From JAYQUR01 sp038133505 (GTDB taxonomy: Bacteria > Pseudomonadota > Alphaproteobacteria > MPNO01 > UBA830), in contig JAYPTI010000160.1 in NCBI GenBank assembly GCA_038133505.1, positions 1-6,918 of the forward strand: DNA of 6,918 nt, given 5' to 3'. Each line of letters opens with the position of its first letter. Position 1 is the stretch's first letter. Made by a program: the position numbers and the translations under genes. Shown piece by piece: positions 1 through 5,565 of the stretch. The notes under the pieces were generated by a model. The model ran no database searches, was not told the origin of the DNA, and saw only the letters and a program-made list of their open reading frames with translations.

Positions 1-55
1 ACCTCCGGCCCCTGCCTCCCGAAGACAGTGCTCTACCAGGCTGAGCTACACTCCG
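1..55 (-). tRNA. tRNA-Pro (anticodon CGG), 3' part outside the window
   Basis: Read on the minus strand from base 55, this folds as a tRNA: 7-nt acceptor strand CGGAGTG, TA, D-stem GCTC/GAGC around the loop AGCCTGGTA, base 26 A, anticodon stem CTGTC/GGCAG, and a 7-nt loop TTCGGGA at bases 23-17. The anticodon is CGG (bases 21-19), so it reads the proline codon CCG. A 5-nt variable loop and the 5' half of the T-stem (GGAGG) follow, then the window ends; the rest of the T-arm and the 3' acceptor strand are missing. It should deliver proline at CCG codons, which are common in GC-rich genomes. It diverges from the CoA-transferase gene, and I see no integrase or att-like duplication beside it. Confidence 0.93.
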
Positions 56-70
56 ACCGGAACGGGCGCG

Positions 71-99
71 GTTATAGCGCTCCATGGGCCGGCCCGCAA
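71..99 (-). promoter_or_regulatory. sigma70-type promoter of the tRNA-Pro gene
   Basis: On the minus strand a -35 hexamer TTGCGG (99-94) is separated by exactly 17 bases from a -10 hexamer TATAAC (76-71). Transcription would begin near base 64, leaving about a 9-nt leader before the tRNA 5' end at 55. The match was judged by eye, but hexamers, spacing and position all suit a stable-RNA gene. Confidence 0.65.
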
Positions 100-200
100 G
101 CGATTGCCGCGGTTCTCCCGGGCCGGGGTGCGGGTTTGTTGACTCGCGCCGTTGCCGGTTCCACTCTGCCGCAAAACAGACAAGGACGGGGAGTCAGAGG

Positions 201-1388
201 GTGTCCGACGGATCGTTGCCGCTCAGCCGTTTCCGGGTGCTGGACCTGACGCGTGTGCGCGCCGGGCCGACCTGCGTGCGCCAGCTTGCCGACTGGGGCG
301 CCGACTGCATCAAGATCGAACTGCCGCCGTCGGCGGGGATCAAGGAAGGCATCACGGGCGATCGCGCCGGCCCCGATTTCCAGAACCTCCACCGCAACAA
401 GCGCTCGATGACGCTCAACCTCAAGGAAGAGGCGGGGCGGGACATCTTCTACAAGCTGGTCGAGAAATCCGACGTCGTCGTCGAGAACTACCGGCCCGAC
501 GTGAAATACCGGCTCGGCGTCGATTACGAGACCCTGAAGAAGGTGAATCCGCGGATCGTGCTCGGCTCGATCTCCGGCTTCGGCCAGGACGGGCCTTACG
601 AAAAACGGCCCGGGGTCGACCAGATTGCGCAGGGTCTCGGCGGCATCATGTCGATCACCGGCCTGCCGGGGCAGGGGCCGGTGCGCGTCGGTACCGCCAT
701 CGCCGATCTGTCCTCCGGTCTCTACTGCGCCATCGGCATCCTGATCGCGCTGCTCGAGCGCGAGGCGTCGGGCGAGGGGCAGTGGGTGCACACGTCGCTG
801 CTCGAAGCACAGGTCTCGATGCTCGATTTCCAGGCGGCGCGCTGGCTGCTCGCCGGCGAGGTCGCGCCGCAGGCGGGCAACAACCATCCTACCTCGATAC
901 CGACCGGCGTCTACAAAAGCTCGGACTGTCATTTCAACATCGCGCCGCGCGGCCCCGAGCTGTTCGAACGCCTGTGCCGTGCGCTCGGCGACTAGGCGAT
1001 GGCCGCGAACCCCGATTACGCCACCGGCAAGCTGCGCTCCGAGAACCGGGACGCGCTTCACGCGGACATCGAGGCGCATACGGTCAACAAGACCAGCGCC
1101 GAGTGGATCGACATCTTCAACGAATTCGGCGTGCCGTGCGGGCCGATCTATTCCATCGACCAGATGTTCGACGACCCGCAGGTAAAGCATCTCGGGCTCG
1201 CCGCGCCGGTCACATCGCCGGTTCACGGCGAGCAGCACGTGGTCGGGCAGGCGGTCAATATGAGCCGCGCGCCTCGGGACATCCGGACGGCCACGCCCGA
1301 GCTCGGCGAACACACGGACGCTATTCTCGCCGATCTCGGATACGGCGAAGCCGAAATCGCGAAATTTCACGACGACAGCGTCGTCTGA
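201..1388 (+). pseudogene. CaiB/BaiF family (family III) CoA-transferase interrupted by an in-frame amber codon
   Basis: Family III CoA-transferases move CoA between acyl-CoA and free acids in the cytosol; the substrate here cannot be told. I start at GTG 201, seven bases after a good Shine-Dalgarno GGGGAG (188-193); this puts the protein's VLDLTRVRAGP segment at the usual N-terminal position, whereas an upstream ATG at 84 would add an unrelated leader. The NLHRNKRSMTLNLK segment (residues 62-75) and the expected catalytic aspartate in AIAD (residue 169, bases 705-707) match formyl-CoA transferase Asp169. Residues 1-264 are followed by TAG at 993-995. The same frame then continues with a canonical C-terminal part (NPDYAT, VPCGPIY, DPQV, GEHTD) to TGA at 1386-1388. 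With the stop counted as a residue the length is 395, normal for the family and without gap, so a single-base change such as GAG to TAG or CAG to TAG would explain it. An ATG at 999 could allow restart but has no clear ribosome site. A coupled crotonase gene follows 16 bases later. Confidence 0.85.
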
Positions 1389-1404
1389 CGGAGAGGAAAC
1401 TGCC

Positions 1405-2226
1405 ATGGCCGAAGCAGCAGCACAGCAGACTGCGGAGAAACCGCCGGGACGGATGATCGCCCGCAAGGAGGGCGGCATCGGCTGGATGATCTACGACCAG
1501 GTCGCGAAGCATAACGCGGTCACCTACGACATGCGCCGCGCCATCCCCGGCATCATGGCCGACTTCGAGGCGGATGACGAGGTGCGGGTCTGCGTGATCG
1601 CGGGCGCCGGCGAAAAGGCCTTCATCTCCGGCTCGGACATTTCCCAGTTCGGCGAGAAGCGGTCGTCCGAGGAAGCCCGCGCCATGTACGACGAGGCGTC
1701 CGAGCAGGCCAACGCCGCGATGAAGGCGTTCTCCAAGCCGATGATCGCGATGATCCACGGATATTGCCTCGGCGCCGGGGTGCTGACGGCGATGTTGTGC
1801 GATTTCCGCATCGCCGCCGACAACGCGCAGTTCGGCGCGCCGCCCGCCAAGCTCGGACTCGGTTTCGGCTACGGCGGCGTCGAGAATCTCGTTCATCTCG
1901 TCGGCCAGGCGAACGCCGCCGAGATGCTGTTCACCGGCAATCGCTATTCGGCAGAGGATGCGCTGCGCATGGGCATGGTGAACCGCGTCGTGCCCTATGC
2001 CGAACTGGAGAAAACCGTGACCGATATCGCCGGCGTAATCGCCGCCAACGCGCCCCTGACCCTGCGGTCGGTCAAGACGTCGATCCGGAACGTTCTGCGC
2101 GATGAGAGCCGCCGCGACATGTCGAAGGTGCAGGCGCAGATCGACGCCTGCTTCGCCAGCGAGGATTATCTCGAAGGCCAGAAGGCGTTCATGGAGAAGC
2201 GCAAGCCTCAGTTCCGGGGACGGTGA
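1405..2226 (+). CDS. enoyl-CoA hydratase/isomerase (crotonase) family protein without the two hydratase glutamates
   Basis: A 273-residue crotonase-fold protein acting on an acyl-CoA in the cytosol. ATG 1405 has a strong Shine-Dalgarno GGAGAGGA (1390-1397). Visible family landmarks are FISGSDI (residues 73-79) and HGYCLGAG (118-125), which form the oxyanion hole, then CDFRIAADNAQFG (132-144), the KLGLGFGYGG turn (149-158), and a C-terminal EGQKAFMEKRKPQF that is typical of the family. Aligning by eye with rat mitochondrial enoyl-CoA hydratase, Glu144 becomes Leu127 and Glu164 becomes Pro147, so the usual water-activating pair is missing. The reaction is therefore unlikely to be standard 2-enoyl-CoA hydration; isomerase, hydrolase, lyase or other activity is open. 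I recall alphaproteobacterial relatives with the same AKLGLG-type loop. It lies 16 bases behind the CoA-transferase and is probably cotranscribed, resembling caiB-caiD style pairing, so the two likely worked on one CoA-activated substrate. Confidence 0.88.
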   Translation: MAEAAAQQTAEKPPGRMIARKEGGIGWMIYDQVAKHNAVTYDMRRAIPGIMADFEADDEVRVCVIAGAGEKAFISGSDISQFGEKRSSEEARAMYDEASEQANAAMKAFSKPMIAMIHGYCLGAGVLTAMLCDFRIAADNAQFGAPPAKLGLGFGYGGVENLVHLVGQANAAEMLFTGNRYSAEDALRMGMVNRVVPYAELEKTVTDIAGVIAANAPLTLRSVKTSIRNVLRDESRRDMSKVQAQIDACFASEDYLEGQKAFMEKRKPQFRGR

Positions 2227-2245
2227 GGGTAGAGCGCATCTCTAT

Positions 2246-2356
2246 CCCCTCTCCCCTCCGGGGAGACGGTTAGGGAGAGGGGCGCACTCTCCGCACGCAC
2301 GGCTGGGGACGGACAGATCATCCTCTCCCTAGCGCTCCCCCCCTCAAGGGGAGGGG
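2246..2356. repeat. intergenic element of nested inverted repeats between convergent genes
   Basis: The gap between the crotonase gene and the oppositely oriented polyprenyl synthase gene holds C-rich and G-rich inverted repeats. Seen directly: ctcccc 2251-2256 with ggggag 2260-2265 (3-nt loop); cccctctccc 2246-2255 with gggagagggg 2273-2282 (10 bp); tagggagagg 2271-2280 with cctctcccta 2322-2331 (10 bp); ctcccc 2335-2340 with ggggag 2348-2353. The two ends are roughly inverted copies of each other, giving a unit of about 110 bases like the dispersed CCTCTCCC/GGGAGAGG palindromes common in proteobacterial intergenic regions. No T-run follows any hairpin, so a classical intrinsic terminator is not supported, although the RNA hairpins could still protect or end both transcripts. 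Confidence 0.7.
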
Positions 2357-2373
2357 ACGAATTCAGAAAATCG

Positions 2374-3396
2374 TTAGTACGACCGGTGGATCGCGAACTG
2401 GACGGCTTCCTGTAGCGCGTCCTTGATTTCGGAATCGGGAAACGGATCCAGCGCCGCGCAGGCACGGGCGCCGTAGTCCTTGGCGCGTTCCTGGGTCGCG
2501 GCGAGCGCGCCCGATTTCTCCAGCATCGAGACGGCGCGGCGGAAGTCGCCCTTCTTCTGTTCCAGATCTTCCAGCGTTCGGCGCCAGAATGCCTTCTCGT
2601 CGGAATCGGCGGCCGCGAAGGCGAGGACGATCGGAAGCGTGATCTTTCCCTCTCGGAAATCGTCGCCGACAGTCTTGCCCAGCGTCGCCTGGCGCGCGGA
2701 ATAATCGAGCAGGTCGTCGATCAGCTGGAACGCCATGCCGAGATTGTGGCCGAAGGAGTCGAGTGCTTCCCACTCTGACTTGGGCCGGTCCGCGACGACG
2801 GCGCCGATTTCGGACGCGGCGGCGAACAGCTTCGCGGTCTTGGAACGGATGACCTCAAGATAGTCGGCTTCCGTCGTTTCGGTGTCGTTGGCGGTGACGA
2901 GCTGCAGGACCTCGCCCTCCGCGATAATCGACGAGGCTTGCGACAGGATGCGCAGCACGTCGAGATTGCCGTCTTCGACCATCAGCTCGAATGCGCGGCT
3001 GAACAGGAAATCGCCGACAAGCACGCTCGACTTGTTGCCGAAGACCGCGTTCGCGCTGGCCGCGCCGCGGCGCAGGTCGCTCTCGTCGACGACGTCGTCG
3101 TGCAGAAGCGTCGCGGTGTGGATGAACTCGACGCAGGCGGCGAGGCCGATATGGCGGTCGCCCTCGTAGCCGCACATGCGGGCGCAGGCGAGGGTCAGCA
3201 TCGGGCGCAGCCGCTTGCCGCCCGCCGCGATGATGTGGCCGGCGACCTGCGGGATCAGGATCACCGGGCTTTCCATGCGCTCGATGATCGTCTTGTTGAC
3301 GTTCTGAATGTCGTCCGCGGTCAGCGCGCTAAGCGCTTCCATCGACGGCGCCGGACGTTCCGGCCGGTTTTGATCGAAATCGACGACGACGCTCAC
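2374..3396 (-). CDS. ispB: long-chain all-trans polyprenyl diphosphate synthase (octaprenyl/decaprenyl type)
   Basis: This enzyme extends farnesyl diphosphate with isopentenyl diphosphate units to make the side chain of ubiquinone; alphaproteobacteria mostly use a C50 (sometimes C40) chain, and the exact length cannot be read here. The 340-residue product has GGKRLRP (59-65), the first aspartate-rich motif DDVVD (100-104) in a LLHDDVVDESDLRRG context, GDFLFSRAF (128-136), and the second motif DDLLD (227-231) after FQLI, then GDDFREGKITLP. The fifth residue before the first motif is the small Ala (TATLLHDD), as in long-chain synthases and unlike aromatic-gated farnesyl synthases. I chose GTG at 3396 because MSVVVDF-like N-termini with a short linker before TADDIQNVN are usual; an ATG at 3462 would run through the divergent promoter region, and ATG 3342 would trim 18 residues. 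The stop is TAA (2376-2374). It diverges from the DUF2007 gene. Confidence 0.93.
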   Translation of the reverse strand: MSVVVDFDQNRPERPAPSMEALSALTADDIQNVNKTIIERMESPVILIPQVAGHIIAAGGKRLRPMLTLACARMCGYEGDRHIGLAACVEFIHTATLLHDDVVDESDLRRGAASANAVFGNKSSVLVGDFLFSRAFELMVEDGNLDVLRILSQASSIIAEGEVLQLVTANDTETTEADYLEVIRSKTAKLFAAASEIGAVVADRPKSEWEALDSFGHNLGMAFQLIDDLLDYSARQATLGKTVGDDFREGKITLPIVLAFAAADSDEKAFWRRTLEDLEQKKGDFRRAVSMLEKSGALAATQERAKDYGARACAALDPFPDSEIKDALQEAVQFAIHRSY

Positions 3397-3410
3397 GAAA
3401 ACCCCGATTC

Positions 3411-3440
3411 TTGACGGTGATTGCCTACACTCCGAACATA
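3411..3440 (+). promoter_or_regulatory. candidate promoter for the DUF2007-led run
   Basis: TTGACG (3411-3416) lies 18 bases before AACATA (3435-3440). Initiation near 3447 would leave about 27 bases before the GTG at 3474. The -35 is good and the -10 weak. The -10 occupies the same six bases as the minus-strand candidate for the divergent polyprenyl synthase gene. Confidence 0.35.
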
Positions 3441-3462
3441 GTGGAGGCGAAGTGGCGGTCAA
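3435..3462 (-). promoter_or_regulatory. candidate promoter for the polyprenyl synthase gene
   Basis: On the minus strand, TTGACC (3462-3457) and TATGTT (3440-3435) are 16 bases apart. Initiation would be near 3428, giving roughly a 32-base leader to the GTG at 3396. The -10 is only a 4 of 6 match, so this is a tentative call by eye. Confidence 0.4.
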
Positions 3463-3473
3463 GGCGCATCGGT

Positions 3474-3692
3474 GTGAAGGAACTTCTCAGAACCAACGAA
3501 CGGGTGTTTCTGTCCTGGGCACAAGCGTTGCTTGCGGCCGAGGAAATCGAGGCATTCGTGATGGACGGGCATATGAGCGTCCTCGAAGGCAGCGCGAACG
3601 CGATCCCGGTGCGTCTGATGGTCGCGGACGCGGATTACGACCGCGCCAGGCGTCTTTTCGAGGATGCGGGCGAAGGGGACCGGGTTGTCTGA
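3474..3692 (+). CDS. DUF2007 domain-containing small protein
   Basis: A 72-residue protein of the DUF2007 (putative signal-transducing, PII-like ferredoxin-fold) family, whose biochemical role is not established. The whole product fits the family: KELLRTN at the N-terminus, SWAQALLAAEEIEAFV in the middle, then DGHMSVLEGS and the IPVRLMVADADYDRARRLF end. GTG 3474 is chosen because family members begin one or two residues before ELLRTN; AAGG at 3461-3464 is a possible ribosome site. GTG 3441 and TTG 3411 are in the same frame but would add a non-conserved leader over the promoter region. The stop TGA (3690-3692) overlaps the start of the methyltransferase by 8 bases, which suggests translational coupling. 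In alphaproteobacteria this gene commonly sits between the polyprenyl synthase and TrmN6-type methyltransferase genes (recalled, not checked). Confidence 0.85.
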   Translation: MKELLRTNERVFLSWAQALLAAEEIEAFVMDGHMSVLEGSANAIPVRLMVADADYDRARRLFEDAGEGDRVV

Positions 3693-4665
3693 TCCCGTCC
3701 TGCCCGCGGGGATCACCGAGGACGCCTTTCTCGGCGGGGCGCTGACCCTGCGCCAGCCCGCCAACGGCTATCGCGCCGCGATCGACCCCGTCTTCCTTGC
3801 CGCTGCCGTCGCTGCCGAGCCGGGGCAGACGGTTCTCGATGCCGGTGCGGGGCACGGCGCCGCTGCGCTCTGTCTCGCCCGCCGGGTCGAGGGCGTCCGC
3901 GTCACCGGCATCGAGCTTCAGGCGGACATGGTCCGTCTCGCGAACGACAACGCGCGGCTCAACGGTCTCGAGAGGTCGGTCCAGGTGATGATCGGCGACC
4001 TGACGACGCCGCTGCCGCGCGTGGTGCCGGGCTCGTTCGACCATGCGATGGCGAACCCGCCTTATCTCGATGCCGGCCGAGCGGACGTATCGCTGGAGCC
4101 GGGCCGCGCGACCGCCAATGTCGAGGGTGCGGCGACGCTCGCGGACTGGATCGGGTTTCTACTGCGCATGGTGAAGGCGAAAGGGTCGGTCACCGTGATC
4201 CAGCGCGCCGACCGGCTGGGCGAGATTCTCGCGCTGCTCGACGGCCGCGCGGGCGACATCGTGGTCTATCCGCTGTGGCCGAAGGAGGGCGTCGCCGCGC
4301 GCCGGGTGCTCGTCCGCGCCCGCAAGGGAATCCGGACGCCGATGACCGTTTCGCCCGGCATGGTCCTGCATCGCGACGACGGCGGCTTCACGGCCGCTGC
4401 CGACGCAGTGCTGCGCGGCGCGGCGCGGGAAATAGCGGCGGCGCCAACGGTATATAACCGGGCATTGCTCTCGACGATAAGAAAATACACATTCACCGAC
4501 AGCTCGCCCCCCTGCCGGTCGAAAGGTTCCGGAATCCCGCGCCCGTCGTCGGCGTCCTGCGCTTCGAGGGCGTCATCGGCCGCGCCGCCGGGCCGGGCCG
4601 ATCCGGCATTACCCTTTCCGGCCACGAGAAGGCGATCGAGAAGCTGTTCTCGACGCGCAACCTGA
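3685..4665 (+). CDS. TrmN6-like N6-adenine methyltransferase with an aberrant run-on C-terminus
   Basis: A class I SAM-dependent methyltransferase of the tRNA1(Val) adenine-37 N6 type (TrmN6/YfiC group); the RNA target is inferred from family resemblance. TTG 3685 follows a good Shine-Dalgarno AAGGGGA (3673-3679) and gives an N-terminus of the expected form (TEDAFLGGALTLRQP, GYRAAIDPVFLAAA); ATG 3664 in frame is the alternative. SAM motif I is VLDAGAGHGAA (50-60), the acidic GIELQADM follows (75-82), and the catalytic NPPY is at 124-127. The family normally ends near the LHRDDGGFTAAADAVLRGA segment (about residue 245). Here the frame stays open to TGA 4663-4665, adding about 75 Ser/Arg/Ala/Pro-rich residues that are the peptidase gene read in the wrong frame. 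A TAG at 4433-4435 lies just past the expected end, but one base out of frame, directly after three GCGCG units. Removing one base from the A run, or having one more GCGCG unit, would restore it. The natural gene end was therefore probably near 4435. Confidence 0.8.
   Translation: MSDPVLPAGITEDAFLGGALTLRQPANGYRAAIDPVFLAAAVAAEPGQTVLDAGAGHGAAALCLARRVEGVRVTGIELQADMVRLANDNARLNGLERSVQVMIGDLTTPLPRVVPGSFDHAMANPPYLDAGRADVSLEPGRATANVEGAATLADWIGFLLRMVKAKGSVTVIQRADRLGEILALLDGRAGDIVVYPLWPKEGVAARRVLVRARKGIRTPMTVSPGMVLHRDDGGFTAAADAVLRGAAREIAAAPTVYNRALLSTIRKYTFTDSSPPCRSKGSGIPRPSSASCASRASSAAPPGRADPALPFPATRRRSRSCSRRAT
4413..4427 (+). repeat. three tandem GCGCG units at the end of the methyltransferase gene
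   Basis: GCGCG is repeated three times without interruption at 4413-4417, 4418-4422 and 4423-4427. The unit is not a multiple of three, so any gain or loss changes the reading frame of the methyltransferase C-terminus. With four units (or one) the TAG now at 4433 would fall in frame. Three copies are few and GC-rich DNA produces such runs by chance. Confidence 0.6.
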
Positions 4666-5333
4666 AAGCGGCGGCGCTCGTCGTGAATTCGCCGGGCGGC
4701 TCGCCCGTCCAGAGCGCGCTGATCGCGAAACGGGTGCGCGACCTCGCGGCCGAAAAAGAGGTGCCGGTCGTCGCGTTCTGCGAGGATGTCGCGGCGTCGG
4801 GCGGCTACTGGCTGGCCTGCGCCGGCGACGAAATCTTTGCCGACGCAACGTCGATCGTGGGCTCCATCGGGGTGATCTCGGCGGGCTTCGGATTCAACGA
4901 CCTGATCGAGCGTTACGGCGTCGAGCGACGCGTTCATGCGACCGGCCCGCGCAAGGGAATGCTCGACCCGTTCCAGCCGGAAAAGGCAGACGATGTCGAT
5001 CGGCTGCGCGAGCTGCACGCCGACATCTTCGAGAATTTCAAGGATTACGTGCGCGATCGCCGGGGCGAAAAGCTCATCGCGACGGACGATACGCTGTTTA
5101 CCGGCGACATCTGGACCGGCCGCCAGGCGGTCGAGAACGGACTCGTCGACGGGCTTGCGGAGATGCGGTCCGAAATGCGCCGCCGGTTCGGCGACAAGGT
5201 GAAGTTCCGCACGGCGGAGGTGAAGCGCGGACTTTTGAGCCGCCTGCGTGGCGGCGGTGCGTCTGCCATCGATCCTGCCGCCATCGCATCGGCGCTCGAT
5301 GAGTGGGCGCTCTGGAAACGCTACGGGCTGTGA
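4491..5333 (+). CDS. short (SppA/SohB-like) S49 family serine peptidase, start codon unclear
   Basis: S49 peptidases are Ser/Lys-dyad proteases that clear signal peptides or other membrane-associated peptides. The frame is open from the stop at 4455-4457. Conserved protein begins near PLPVERFRNPAPVVGVLRFEGVIG (from about base 4509), then ALVVNSPGGSP (bases 4674-4709), AFCEDVAASGGYW with the nucleophile Ser (4797-4799), GSIGVISAGFGF, and GPRKGMLDPF with the general-base Lys (4953-4955). Ser and Lys are 52 residues apart, exactly as Ser147/Lys199 of Bacillus subtilis SppA. There is no ATG, GTG or TTG between 4458 and the conserved N-terminal strand. Candidates are ATT 4491 (used here; 280 residues, the usual length for this short form), ATA 4485, ATT 4464 and CTG 4512. 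The first ordinary codon, GTG 4683, would cut off the first core strand. No membrane segment is visible. The first 175 bases overlap the methyltransferase run-on. Confidence 0.82.
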   Translation: MHRQLAPLPVERFRNPAPVVGVLRFEGVIGRAAGPGRSGITLSGHEKAIEKLFSTRNLKAAALVVNSPGGSPVQSALIAKRVRDLAAEKEVPVVAFCEDVAASGGYWLACAGDEIFADATSIVGSIGVISAGFGFNDLIERYGVERRVHATGPRKGMLDPFQPEKADDVDRLRELHADIFENFKDYVRDRRGEKLIATDDTLFTGDIWTGRQAVENGLVDGLAEMRSEMRRRFGDKVKFRTAEVKRGLLSRLRGGGASAIDPAAIASALDEWALWKRYGL

Positions 5334-5349
5334 GGGCCGGAAGATGATT

Positions 5350-5550
5350 ATGAAATACGTCGTTCTCGCGGCGATCATCGCGGCCGTCTGGTACGGCTTC
5401 AAGGTGATCGCCCGCCGCAACAAGGCGAAGCAGATGCAGGATGCCCGGCGCGACAGCGTCGAGGACATGACCTCGTGTCCCGTCTGCGGCGTCTACGTCA
5501 CGCCGGAGCAGGGCGATTGCGGGCGGGAGGCCTGCCCGTACGCGCGGTGA
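5350..5550 (+). CDS. small membrane-anchored protein with a four-cysteine C-terminus
   Basis: A 66-residue protein with an N-terminal hydrophobic segment (residues 3-21, VVLAAIIAAVWYGFKVI) followed by a positively charged stretch (ARRNKAK), so it is likely a single-pass protein with the C-terminus in the cytoplasm by the positive-inside rule. Four cysteines at 43, 46, 57 and 62 (CPVC, then CGREAC) form a compact zinc-ribbon-like or metal-binding set. It resembles the small proteins next to glyQ in other alphaproteobacteria (PP0621-like; recalled, uncertain), of unknown function. ATG 5350 has GGAAG (5339-5343) six bases upstream. ATG 5344, two codons earlier, is also possible with GAGGG (5332-5336). 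It starts 16 bases after the peptidase stop and is probably cotranscribed, which hints at a link to peptidase or membrane quality control. It ends 15 bases from the convergent oxidoreductase gene. Confidence 0.75.
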   Translation: MKYVVLAAIIAAVWYGFKVIARRNKAKQMQDARRDSVEDMTSCPVCGVYVTPEQGDCGREACPYAR

Positions 5551-5565
5551 TCGGTTTGCCGTGCC

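Noticed and set aside
1..55. tRNA gene as an attachment site of a genomic island
   Set aside because: No integrase, direct repeat or abrupt composition change is visible next to it, and the tRNA 3' end lies outside the window.
139..167. Promoter for the CoA-transferase gene from TTGACT at 139-144
   Set aside because: The -35 is good, but at 16-18 bases spacing the downstream hexamers (around CACTCT) barely resemble a -10.
993..995. TAG recoded as pyrrolysine or other amino acid
   Set aside because: No supporting element is visible, family III CoA-transferases are not known to need it, and TAG closes the oxidoreductase gene normally in the same window.
72..1478. Long open frame on the minus strand opposite the CoA-transferase (468 codons)
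   Set aside because: It is a mirror frame of GC-rich coding DNA; it reads through the tRNA promoter and Shine-Dalgarno regions, is Arg/Ala/Asp-rich without any recognisable domain, and the plus strand carries the clear family motifs.
2246..2356. Classical Rho-independent terminators for the two convergent genes
   Set aside because: The hairpins are GC-rich but none is followed by a T-run on either strand.
4479..4485. A -1 frameshift site (A AGA AAA) joining the methyltransferase and the peptidase into one protein
   Set aside because: A -1 slip on AAAA would indeed enter the peptidase frame, but the heptamer is not a proper slippery sequence, no stimulatory structure is evident, and the two families are normally separate proteins.
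4266..5468. Long open frame on the minus strand opposite the S49 gene (400 codons)
   Set aside because: It spans three plus-strand genes and their junctions, contains no recognisable motif, and is explained by high GC codon bias.
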